Source: an uncultured Bacteroides sp. (lineage in GTDB: Bacteria; Bacteroidota; Bacteroidia; Bacteroidales; Bacteroidaceae). From it: a stretch of 36,627 nucleotides of DNA. The stretch is from positions 1-36,627 of the forward strand of contig CAJJYX010000007.1 of the NCBI GenBank assembly GCA_905197435.1, given 5' to 3'. A model generated the notes under the pieces. It was not told the origin of the DNA and ran no database searches. It saw only the letters and a program-made list of their open reading frames with translations. Position 1 is the first letter of the stretch; each line of letters begins with the position of its first letter. Shown one piece after another: positions 1-7,009 of this stretch. The translations under genes were made by a program, and so were the position numbers.

Positions 1-737
1 CGGTGAACTATTATTGGGGGAACATGATGCTGTCGGGGATTGTAGGACGATATACACAGTTGCCCGAGAACGACTGTCTGGTGCGCCGGCCGCAGTTGAT
101 GTCGGAAGTATGTATGCAGTACAATTTGGGTGTTCAGTACGACAATGAAGGGCGTTTCTATAAAGCAGAACTTTATTATAAGGATTATGACCGTCTGGCA
201 TTGGAGGAAACGGATGCCGATACGAAAACTGTATTCTTGACTTCCAACGGCTATGGACACAGCAAAGGGATAGACTTGTTCTTCCGCGACAGGGCATCTT
301 TTAAGGAACTGGAATACCAATTATCCTATACTTATAATATGGCCAGACGTAAATATCGGGAATATCCCGAGCTGACCACTCCCCAGTATGCCACACGTCA
401 TAATGCGGCATGTGTATTGAAGTATTCCTTGCCCCGCCTGCATTCCATTATCAGCGTGACCGACCGTTTCAGTAGCGGCCGCCCTTATCATAACCCTATG
501 CTGCCGGGCCTGATGAACGATGAAGTGAAGCCTTATAACAGCCTGGATATAGGGATTACCTTCCTGGCAAGCAGAAAGGTGATTGTACATGTTTCCGTAA
601 CCAACATCCTTTGTCGGAAGAATGAGTTCGGCAAGGTGGATGACAAGGCTGTCTTGGCCTCCAGCGACCATTTTTTCTATGTAGGCGTGTATGTGACTTT
701 GGGGAAGAAGGCCGCTTACGATGTATCCAATTTTTAG
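1..737 (+). CDS. TonB-dependent outer membrane receptor, C-terminal fragment
   Basis: The reading frame is open from the left edge, so this is the 3' end (about 244 residues) of a longer gene. The sequence alternates short polar turns with aromatic-rich strands (for example YYKDYD, YQLSYTYNMARR, YVGVYVTLGKK), as in the last strands of a TonB-dependent receptor beta-barrel, and it ends in Phe, the usual terminal residue for outer-membrane barrel assembly. Family members import iron complexes, cobalamin or glycans across the outer membrane using TonB energy; the substrate cannot be told because the plug domain is outside the window. The DUF2141 gene follows by 56 bases and may be cotranscribed. 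Family assignment is by barrel character and is moderately sure. Confidence 0.72.
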   Translation, partial: VNYYWGNMMLSGIVGRYTQLPENDCLVRRPQLMSEVCMQYNLGVQYDNEGRFYKAELYYKDYDRLALEETDADTKTVFLTSNGYGHSKGIDLFFRDRASFKELEYQLSYTYNMARRKYREYPELTTPQYATRHNAACVLKYSLPRLHSIISVTDRFSSGRPYHNPMLPGLMNDEVKPYNSLDIGITFLASRKVIVHVSVTNILCRKNEFGKVDDKAVLASSDHFFYVGVYVTLGKKAAYDVSNF

Positions 738-793
738 ACAACAAGTATAAGCTAATTATCATGAAATATTTAACCCTTTTAAAATAGACAAAG

Positions 794-1207
794 ATGAAAG
801 CAATGATTATTTTTTTAGTATTTGTAGTGCAAAGTACCGTCCAGTTACTCTTTGCCCAGAACCTGACTATTGAAGTGCGTGACATTGAAAAAGCGGAGGG
901 GCATCTCTATGTCGCCATCTACAATTCGGAAGAAACGTTCATGAAGAAACCCTTGGCTACCTTCCGGATAGATGTGAAAGATACGTCGCTCTCCATTCCC
1001 TGCCAGGGACTTCCTGCCGGCACGTATGCCGTTTCCCTTTTCCAGGACGAGAACGGAAACGGGAAACTGGATAGCGGAGCTTTCGGCATCCCCCTGGAAA
1101 AGTTCGGGTTCAGCAATGATGCCGAAGGAGTGATGGGGCCTCCATCCTACGGCAAATGTTGCTTCACTTTCTCCGAAGACATGACTTTGGTGATTCATCT
1201 GAAGTAA
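794..1207 (+). CDS. DUF2141 family secreted protein
   Basis: 137 residues. Residues 1-21 form a signal peptide ending near LFAQ, so the protein is probably periplasmic. The mature part carries the DUF2141 pattern: LYVAIYNS early, then LPAGTYAVSLFQDENGNGKLD (about residues 75-95) and the GIPLEKFGFSNDA motif. The DENGNGKLD loop resembles a calcium-binding-type acidic loop. DUF2141 proteins have no established function; they are often found beside TonB-dependent receptors or carotenoid and outer-membrane genes. Here the gene follows the receptor closely and in the same direction, so a shared transcript is likely. Family recognition is good, function unknown. Confidence 0.8.
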   Translation: MKAMIIFLVFVVQSTVQLLFAQNLTIEVRDIEKAEGHLYVAIYNSEETFMKKPLATFRIDVKDTSLSIPCQGLPAGTYAVSLFQDENGNGKLDSGAFGIPLEKFGFSNDAEGVMGPPSYGKCCFTFSEDMTLVIHLK

Positions 1208-1225
1208 AAATTAAAATATAATCCG

Positions 1226-1233
1226 TATTTTTG
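1226..1233 (+). promoter_or_regulatory. Possible -7 box before the transglutaminase lipoprotein gene
   Basis: TATTTTTG matches the Bacteroidota -7 consensus TAnnTTTG and lies 25 bases before the start codon at 1259. No TTTG sits 19 bases upstream, so the -33 half is missing. Weak call. Confidence 0.35.
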
Positions 1234-1258
1234 TGGCTCAACCTCAACAATAAATATT

Positions 1259-3946
1259 ATGAAACGAGTTGCACGATTTTTGGGATTCCTCGGACTGGTA
1301 TGTTTGCTGGCCTCTTGCAGCGGACGTTCTTTCATTACGGACGCTTCCTACCGCCAACGTGTGGAGCAGGACTTCAATCAAAAAAAAGAAAGGTTGCCGC
1401 AGGGCGATTTATTCGCTATTTTCGATACGGACTTGACGCCGTACGAGCGCGAAGCACTGGAGTTCCTTTATGCTTATATGCCTTTGGCAGACATTGCCGA
1501 TTATCCCGGAGAATTTCATCTGATGAACGTGCGCGCCTCCCGAAAAGCTGCCGATGAAATGCCTTGGGGAAAAGTTGTTCCTGAGGACTTGTTCCGCCAT
1601 TTTGTCCTTCCAGCACGGGTGAACAATGAGCATCTGGACAGTGCACGGGTAGTGTTTTACGAAGAACTGAAGAATCGTGTGAAAGCCCTTTCCCTTTACG
1701 ATGCCATTCTGGAGGTGAATCATTGGTGTCATGAAAAGGCCATTTATACCCCCTCTGACGCCCGTACCAGTTCGCCGTTGGCGACGGTACGCACGGCGTA
1801 CGGACGTTGTGGGGAAGAGTCCACCCTGCTGGTCGCCGCCCTGCGTTCGGTAGGTATTCCTGCCCGCCAGGTCTATACGCCCCGTTGGGCCCATACAGAC
1901 GATAATCATGCGTGGGTAGAGGCATGGGCGGACGGGAAATGGTATTTCCTTGGAGCTTGCGAACCGGAACCGGTACTCAACCTTGGTTGGTTCAATGCTC
2001 CGGCCAGCCGCGGCATGCTGATGCATACCAAAGTCTTTGGACGTTATGAAGGAACAGAAGAAGTGATGTCCGTCACTCCCAATTATACGGAAATTAATGT
2101 AATCGGTAACTATGCACCGACGGCTAAGGCCACCGTTACGGTGACGGATGGGCAAGGCAATCCGGTGTCCGATGCTTGTGTGGAGTTCAAGCTCTACAAT
2201 TATGCGGAGTTCTATACCGTAGCCCGGAAGCAGACCGATGCAGAGGGAAAGACTTTTCTGACTGCCGGTAAAGGCGACATGCTGGTATGGGCATCGAAAG
2301 ACGGACAGTTCGGCTATGCCAAACTGTCTTTCGGCAAGGACCATGCGCTGACAGTGAAGATGGACAAGACTGCCGGCGACGGCCATACCGTGGACTTCGA
2401 ACTTGTGCCGCCCCCCGAAAGTGCCGAGTTACCGGAGGTCACCCCCGAACAGCGTGCCGCGAACGACCGCCGCATGCTCCATGAAGATTCTATCCGTAAT
2501 GCCTACGTGGCTACATTTATGACAGATGAGACGGCACGTTACTTTGCCCGGCAGTACAAGCTTGATGAAGATGCCGTTGCCCGGATTCTGGTAGCTTCCA
2601 GGGGAAACCACCGGGTCATTGCCGACTTCATGGCACGGTTGCGCTCAGAAAAGTCCAAGAGGGGAGGGCTGGACCTGCTGCAACGGATTTCGGCAAAAGA
2701 CCTTCGCGACGTTACGCTGGAAGTACTGATGGACCACATGCAATCCCGTATGTGCAAGAATGCCGATTATTTCCGCAGGTATGTGCGCAATCCGCGTGTA
2801 AGCAATGAAATGCTGACTCCCTATAAGGGCTTCTTCAAGAATGCCGTTTCAAAGGAAGAGGCTGAGACATACAAGGCAGAGCCGATGAAACTGGTGGCAT
2901 GGGTGGTCCGGAATATCCGCATAGACAATGACTGCAATCTGGGAGGAGCTCCCATTTCTCCGGAAGGTGTCTGGAAAGCCCGTGTGGCTGATGCCCACAG
3001 CCGTGACATCTTCTTCGTTTCCATGGCACGCAGCATGGCAATTCCTGCGCGTATCAACGGAGTGACCGGCAAGGTACAGTTGATAGGGGATGATGGCGCA
3101 GTGGATGTGGATTTGAACCATAATCCGGAGGAGCCTGTCCTTAAGGAGGAAATCATTCCTTTGAAGGGAAAACTGGTGGCTTCCTATAAGCCTGTCCACT
3201 CGTTGGACAATCCGAAATACTATTCTCATTTCACCCTCTCCAAACAGACTCCGCAAGGCAGTTTGCAGTTGCTTTCTTATGACGAAGGCGATGCGGATAT
3301 GGGCGGTGGTACTACATGGAGTAACCTGTTGAAGGAAGGGGCATCCTTGGAAGCCGGAGATTATGTCTTGGTGACAGGTACGCGCCTTGCCAGCGGGGCG
3401 GTACTTTCTGAAACCACTTTTTTCAGTATTCTGCCGGGAAAGACAACGGAAATAGAATTGGTGATGCGCGAAAGCAAGGATGAAGTGCAGGTTATCGGGA
3501 ACTTTAATTCGGAGTCTCTCTTTACTCCGTTGTCGGGTGATGGCTCCGCAGCCCGGCAGAGTCTGTTGCAGGCTTGTGGACGCGGTTACTTTGTTATAGG
3601 CATTCTGGGTGTCAATCAAGAGCCTACCAATCATGCGTTGCGAGACATTGCTTCATTCAAGGCAGATTTGGAGAAGTGGGGGCGAAAGATGGTATTGCTC
3701 TTTCCTGATGAGGCCAAAGCCGGCAGGTTCACCCCTGAGTCATTCCCCGATTTGCCCTCTACCATTATCTATGGCATAGATACGGACGGTATTGCTGCAC
3801 AGATTGCAGAAAGCATGAAGCTGAAGCATAAAGAGAGTTTGCCGATATTCATCATAGCCGATACTTTCAATCGGGTAGTCTTTGTATCGCAAGGATATAC
3901 CATCGGACTGGGAGAACAGTTAATGAAAACAATCAAAGGAATATAA
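1259..3946 (+). CDS. Transglutaminase-domain lipoprotein with a second, Cys-less transglutaminase-like domain
   Basis: 895 residues. The N-terminus is a lipoprotein signal peptide with lipobox LASC (Cys about residue 20), so it is likely anchored in a membrane facing the periplasm or the cell surface. A transglutaminase/protease-like core spans about 130-240: Cys184 in GRCGEES and His217 in DNHAWVEAW are the expected nucleophile and base. The usual Asp strand reads FLGACEPEP instead of containing a clear Asp. Residues 270-375 look like a carboxypeptidase-regulatory-type beta domain. A second core-like segment at about 540-600 has the same spacing (SPEGVWKAR, then SRDIFFVSMARS, then IPARINGV) but lacks the Cys. 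The last ~120 residues look thioredoxin-like without a CxxC. Substrate unknown. An 11-base gap to the next gene suggests cotranscription. Confidence 0.85.
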   Translation: MKRVARFLGFLGLVCLLASCSGRSFITDASYRQRVEQDFNQKKERLPQGDLFAIFDTDLTPYEREALEFLYAYMPLADIADYPGEFHLMNVRASRKAADEMPWGKVVPEDLFRHFVLPARVNNEHLDSARVVFYEELKNRVKALSLYDAILEVNHWCHEKAIYTPSDARTSSPLATVRTAYGRCGEESTLLVAALRSVGIPARQVYTPRWAHTDDNHAWVEAWADGKWYFLGACEPEPVLNLGWFNAPASRGMLMHTKVFGRYEGTEEVMSVTPNYTEINVIGNYAPTAKATVTVTDGQGNPVSDACVEFKLYNYAEFYTVARKQTDAEGKTFLTAGKGDMLVWASKDGQFGYAKLSFGKDHALTVKMDKTAGDGHTVDFELVPPPESAELPEVTPEQRAANDRRMLHEDSIRNAYVATFMTDETARYFARQYKLDEDAVARILVASRGNHRVIADFMARLRSEKSKRGGLDLLQRISAKDLRDVTLEVLMDHMQSRMCKNADYFRRYVRNPRVSNEMLTPYKGFFKNAVSKEEAETYKAEPMKLVAWVVRNIRIDNDCNLGGAPISPEGVWKARVADAHSRDIFFVSMARSMAIPARINGVTGKVQLIGDDGAVDVDLNHNPEEPVLKEEIIPLKGKLVASYKPVHSLDNPKYYSHFTLSKQTPQGSLQLLSYDEGDADMGGGTTWSNLLKEGASLEAGDYVLVTGTRLASGAVLSETTFFSILPGKTTEIELVMRESKDEVQVIGNFNSESLFTPLSGDGSAARQSLLQACGRGYFVIGILGVNQEPTNHALRDIASFKADLEKWGRKMVLLFPDEAKAGRFTPESFPDLPSTIIYGIDTDGIAAQIAESMKLKHKESLPIFIIADTFNRVVFVSQGYTIGLGEQLMKTIKGI

Positions 3947-3957
3947 AGCCTGATAAT

Positions 3958-4755
3958 ATGCCTGTTATCGAAATATCATCTTTGACCCATCCCGGTGTGG
4001 AGATATTCAGCACCCTTACCGAAGCCCAGTTGCGCAACCGCCTTGAGCCGGACAAAGGATTGTTTATAGCCGAGAGCCCCAAGGTTATCAAAGTAGCTTT
4101 GGATGCCGGTTATGAGCCTTTGGCTCTTTTGTGTGAGCACAAGCATATTCATGGGGATGCTTCCGAAATCATTGGGCGCTGTGGGGATATACCTGTCTAT
4201 ACAAGCGATAGGGAATTGCTTGCCGAGCTTACCGGCTACGTCCTGACACGTGGCGTTCTTTGTGCCATGCGCCGCCCGGCTCCGAGGAGTATGGAGGAAG
4301 TCTGCCGGGGAGCCCGGCGTATTGTTGTCATCGACGGTGTGGTGGATACCACCAATATCGGAGCCATCTTCCGTTCGGCGGCGGCTCTTGGCATGGATGC
4401 CGTGTTGTTGACGCGGAATTCTTGCGACCCTCTGAACCGTCGTGCAGTCCGGGTATCCATGGGGACGGTTTTTCTTGTGCCGTGGACGTGGATGGACGGT
4501 CCTCTCGATGTGCTTGGTGAGTTGGGCTTCCGCACGGTGGCCATGGCACTTACGGACAATTCCATTTCCATAGACAATCCGGTCTTGAAGGCCGAACCTC
4601 GATTGGCCATCGTGATGGGCACCGAAGGCGATGGGCTTTCACACGAAGCAATTGCAGGAGCCGACTATGTGGTTCGTATCCCTATGGCGCATGGTGTTGA
4701 TTCTCTCAATGTGGCGGCGGCGGCAGCCGTTGCTTTCTGGGAGTTTCGTGTTTAA
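3958..4755 (+). CDS. TrmH/SpoU-family RNA 2'-O-methyltransferase
   Basis: 265 residues, normal length for a SpoU methylase with an N-terminal substrate-binding domain (about 1-105) and a C-terminal SPOUT knot domain. The three SpoU motifs are visible: motif 1 DTTNIGAIFRSA (about 125-137), motif 2 IVMGTEGDGL (about 218-227), and motif 3 IPMAHGVDSLNVAAAAAV near the C-terminus. Members transfer a methyl group from S-adenosylmethionine to a ribose 2'-OH in rRNA or tRNA; the target nucleotide cannot be read from the sequence. The gene starts 11 bases after the transglutaminase lipoprotein gene, so the two probably share a transcript, although no functional link is obvious. Confidence 0.92.
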   Translation: MPVIEISSLTHPGVEIFSTLTEAQLRNRLEPDKGLFIAESPKVIKVALDAGYEPLALLCEHKHIHGDASEIIGRCGDIPVYTSDRELLAELTGYVLTRGVLCAMRRPAPRSMEEVCRGARRIVVIDGVVDTTNIGAIFRSAAALGMDAVLLTRNSCDPLNRRAVRVSMGTVFLVPWTWMDGPLDVLGELGFRTVAMALTDNSISIDNPVLKAEPRLAIVMGTEGDGLSHEAIAGADYVVRIPMAHGVDSLNVAAAAAVAFWEFRV

Positions 4756-5069
4756 AGGTCATTTGCCTATGCTTTCTTTATACATTTTATTACAAACTGG
4801 TAATTTTAATAGCACGTGTGAATCCGATGGATTTGGAGAGAAACTCTATTATTCAAATTTATCGAACTGGCGTTAATATATATGGTATAAAGGGATTGCT
4901 ACTGATATGGATGTTTCGATTCTCTAAATAAAGGTTAAAACAATATTGCGGGTTGCAGTATTTAGATTAATCTTTCATTTAATCTTAAAAAACAATGAAA
5001 AAACGAGGAGAGTATTATATTACTCAATTCTTTTATCTAAATTTGCAAACTCTAATATTTATAAGTAAG
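4756..5069. other. 314-base AT-rich intergenic region
   Basis: No convincing gene, RNA or strong terminator is seen. An imperfect AT-rich hairpin (TTAGATTAA with TTAATCTTAA) lies near 4961-4990. An in-frame ATG at 4995 could extend the downstream gene, but a promoter-like -7 box at 5038-5045 and a proper signal peptide starting at 5070 argue against it. The base composition is visibly more AT-rich than the flanking genes. Confidence 0.5.
5038..5045 (+). promoter_or_regulatory. Possible -7 box for the lipoprotein gene at 5070
   Basis: TAAATTTG is an exact TAnnTTTG match placed 24 bases before the ATG at 5070. The -33 position, 19 bases upstream, reads TTAT rather than TTTG. It would give a short leader, in keeping with the chosen start. 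Confidence 0.4.
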
Positions 5070-5840
5070 ATGAAACAATTAAAATTCTTGATGGCTGCCT
5101 TGACTTTGTTGATGGGCATTTCTTTGACTTCATGTTTAGGTGAAAGTGATCCTACTGTGAGTGGTGTGACTTTTGGAAAAATAGTCGAGTCTTTTCCGAA
5201 AATAATAATCGAAACGCCGAGTGGGATTAATTTTAATGCATTAAACACTGCGGCAGATTTGAACATGTATTCGGGCGATTATGTTTATTTCCAATATTCT
5301 TATGATTCAGATACACAAAAGATAGATCAGAATACAAAAAACATTGATGCAACTATCACTATTTTAGAAAAAATGACTTATAGTTCCTCTATTGTTGCTA
5401 CTGATAATGGTGAAACTTATGAGAGTGCAACTGTACTCCAGATAGGAGATGGTGCTAATATGAATAATAGTGCTCAATTTATGTTCTATGATAAAACTAA
5501 ATTGATTCTTCCTCTTATCTTTTTGCTGAAAGAGGCTTCTACAGAGTCTTTGAATAAACATAATTTCAGTCTGGTATATAATGGAAGTGAAGTGAAATCT
5601 GGAGATTCTGAAATTGTTTTCTATTTGCGTCATAATTCAACGGAAACGGAAGCGAAAAAGGGTGTCCTTTCATATAAAATATTTGATATCAGCAGAGCTT
5701 TGGAGCAATTTACTGCAACTGCCGGTAGAAATCCGACAAGCTATGTCATCTATGCAAACGAGACAAAGGATAATGCAAGTGATGCGTTGGAAGATAAGAA
5801 GGATGAACTGACTAAGTATACTGTGGTAGATCCTTTTTAA
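5070..5840 (+). CDS. Unidentified lipoprotein, NigD-like layout
   Basis: 256 residues from the ATG at 5070. This start gives a clean lipoprotein signal peptide (Lys-rich n-region, hydrophobic core, lipobox LTSC with Cys about residue 22); the upstream in-frame ATG at 4995 would put 25 extra residues before it. The mature part is rich in Thr, Ser, Asn and Tyr with beta-strand character, including a GDYVYFQYSYDSDTQ segment and a C-terminal half with YNGSEVKSGDSEIVFYLRHN. The layout recalls Bacteroidales NigD-like lipoproteins, but I cannot confirm the family. Codon use is AT-rich compared with the flanking genes, which may indicate a different origin. The Yip1-type gene follows 11 bases later. 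Confidence 0.6.
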   Translation: MKQLKFLMAALTLLMGISLTSCLGESDPTVSGVTFGKIVESFPKIIIETPSGINFNALNTAADLNMYSGDYVYFQYSYDSDTQKIDQNTKNIDATITILEKMTYSSSIVATDNGETYESATVLQIGDGANMNNSAQFMFYDKTKLILPLIFLLKEASTESLNKHNFSLVYNGSEVKSGDSEIVFYLRHNSTETEAKKGVLSYKIFDISRALEQFTATAGRNPTSYVIYANETKDNASDALEDKKDELTKYTVVDPF

Positions 5841-5851
5841 CTAATTAAAAA

Positions 5852-6424
5852 TTGAATTACAAAGATTTATTTCATATAGCAATTCTACTGATTTCCTCTC
5901 CGGCCCGTGCTTGGGAGGAAATTAGTTTAGAGGATAGGCGAAAAGTATTTACTGCTTTTGTCTATCCTATGATTGGTTTATGCGGGTTGTCAGTTTTCAT
6001 CGGTTCTTTGATGAAGATGGGATGGGACGGGCCGCAAAGCTTTCAGTATGCCATGACACAATGCTGTGCTGTGGCTGTATCCTTGTTTGGAGGATATTTT
6101 TTGGCAGCCTATCTCATCAACGGATTGCGTGTCCGCATGTTTATGCTGGACAGTGATATTCCTTTGGCGCAACAGTTTGCAGGTTATGCACTGGTGGTGG
6201 TGTTTATGCTGAGGATTGTTATCGGCATATTGCCGAATTTCGGCATTATGGCTTTATTGCTCCAATTCTATATCGTGTATGTGGTGTGGGAAGGAAGTAA
6301 AAAGGTGATGCAGATAGCAGAAAAAGACCGCTTGCGTTTCACCATTCTTTCTTCTATTTTGTTAATAGCTTGTCCGATAGTGATTGAATGGATATTCAAT
6401 AAGCTGACGGTAGTGCTAAACTGA
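5852..6424 (+). CDS. Yip1-family integral membrane protein
   Basis: 190 residues with a TTG start, chosen because the N-terminal segment [23 protein letters not shown] is typical of bacterial Yip1-domain proteins (a short amphipathic lead with a P-x-xAW motif) and no ATG precedes it. About five hydrophobic segments are visible, near residues 35-52, 68-92, 104-125, 128-148 and 165-185, placing it in the inner membrane. Its role is unknown. It begins 11 bases after the lipoprotein gene and ends 8 bases before smpB, so it is probably in one transcript with them. Confidence 0.75.
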   Translation: MNYKDLFHIAILLISSPARAWEEISLEDRRKVFTAFVYPMIGLCGLSVFIGSLMKMGWDGPQSFQYAMTQCCAVAVSLFGGYFLAAYLINGLRVRMFMLDSDIPLAQQFAGYALVVVFMLRIVIGILPNFGIMALLLQFYIVYVVWEGSKKVMQIAEKDRLRFTILSSILLIACPIVIEWIFNKLTVVLN

Positions 6425-6432
6425 TAAATGTT

Positions 6433-6885
6433 ATGAAACAAGCTCCTGTAAATATAAAGAATAAGCGTGCCACGTTCGATTACGAACTGACGGACACCTA
6501 TACGGCCGGTATTGTGCTTACGGGTACAGAGATCAAGTCTATCCGGTTGGGGAAAGCAAGCTTGGTCGATACGTTCTGTTACTTTGCAAATGGTGAATTG
6601 TGGGTAAAGAACATGCACGTGGCCGAATACTTCTATGGCTCGTACAATAATCACAATGCACGCAGGGAGCGCAAGCTTTTGTTGAATAAGAAAGAACTTG
6701 AAAAATTGATGCGCGGCACGAAAGATCCGGGTTTCACCATTGTTCCCGTGCGCTTGTTTATCAATGAAAAAGGTTTGGCAAAACTTGTTGTGGCCCTTGC
6801 CAAAGGTAAGAAGCAATATGATAAGCGCGAATCACTGAAGGAAAAAGATGACAAACGCGATATGGCGCGTATGTTCAAAAGATAA
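6433..6885 (+). CDS. smpB: SmpB, tmRNA-binding protein
   Basis: 150 residues, the usual SmpB length. SmpB binds tmRNA (ssrA) and takes part in trans-translation, rescuing ribosomes stalled on mRNAs without a stop codon. Diagnostic segments are present: [10 protein letters not shown] near the N-terminus, then [28 protein letters not shown] and the basic, disordered C-terminal tail ending [10 protein letters not shown], which enters the mRNA channel. The ssrA gene itself is not in the window. A long inverted repeat follows directly downstream. Confidence 0.97.
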   Translation: MKQAPVNIKNKRATFDYELTDTYTAGIVLTGTEIKSIRLGKASLVDTFCYFANGELWVKNMHVAEYFYGSYNNHNARRERKLLLNKKELEKLMRGTKDPGFTIVPVRLFINEKGLAKLVVALAKGKKQYDKRESLKEKDDKRDMARMFKR

Positions 6886-6890
6886 TTATT

Positions 6891-7002
6891 TAATGTGCTG
6901 ATGTGTTTAATGTGCCAATATGCTAATTGGCTGCGCCATAGAAAGCGCAGTTGTGCCGCAGGGGCATTAGCATATTGGCACATTAAACACATTAGTACAT
7001 TA
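6891..7002. repeat. 37-bp inverted repeat between smpB and metH
   Basis: The arms 6891-6927 and 6966-7002 are complementary over 37 bases with only two differences, and both become G-U pairs in the plus-strand RNA. The 38-base centre contains a further small stem (CTGCGC at 6931-6936 with GCGCAG at 6945-6950). There is no T run, so it is not a standard intrinsic terminator. The 3' arm ends 7 bases before the metH ATG, which puts the structure over the place where a ribosome would land. Confidence 0.85.
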
Positions 7003-7009
7003 ATACAAT

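Noticed and set aside
4995..5069. N-terminal extension of the lipoprotein gene from an ATG at 4995
   Set aside because: It would bury the signal peptide and lipobox 25 residues inside the protein and cover a promoter-like box.
6886..7009. A cobalamin riboswitch before metH
   Set aside because: The gap is occupied by the long inverted repeat, and no B12-box-like sequence or multi-stem layout is visible.
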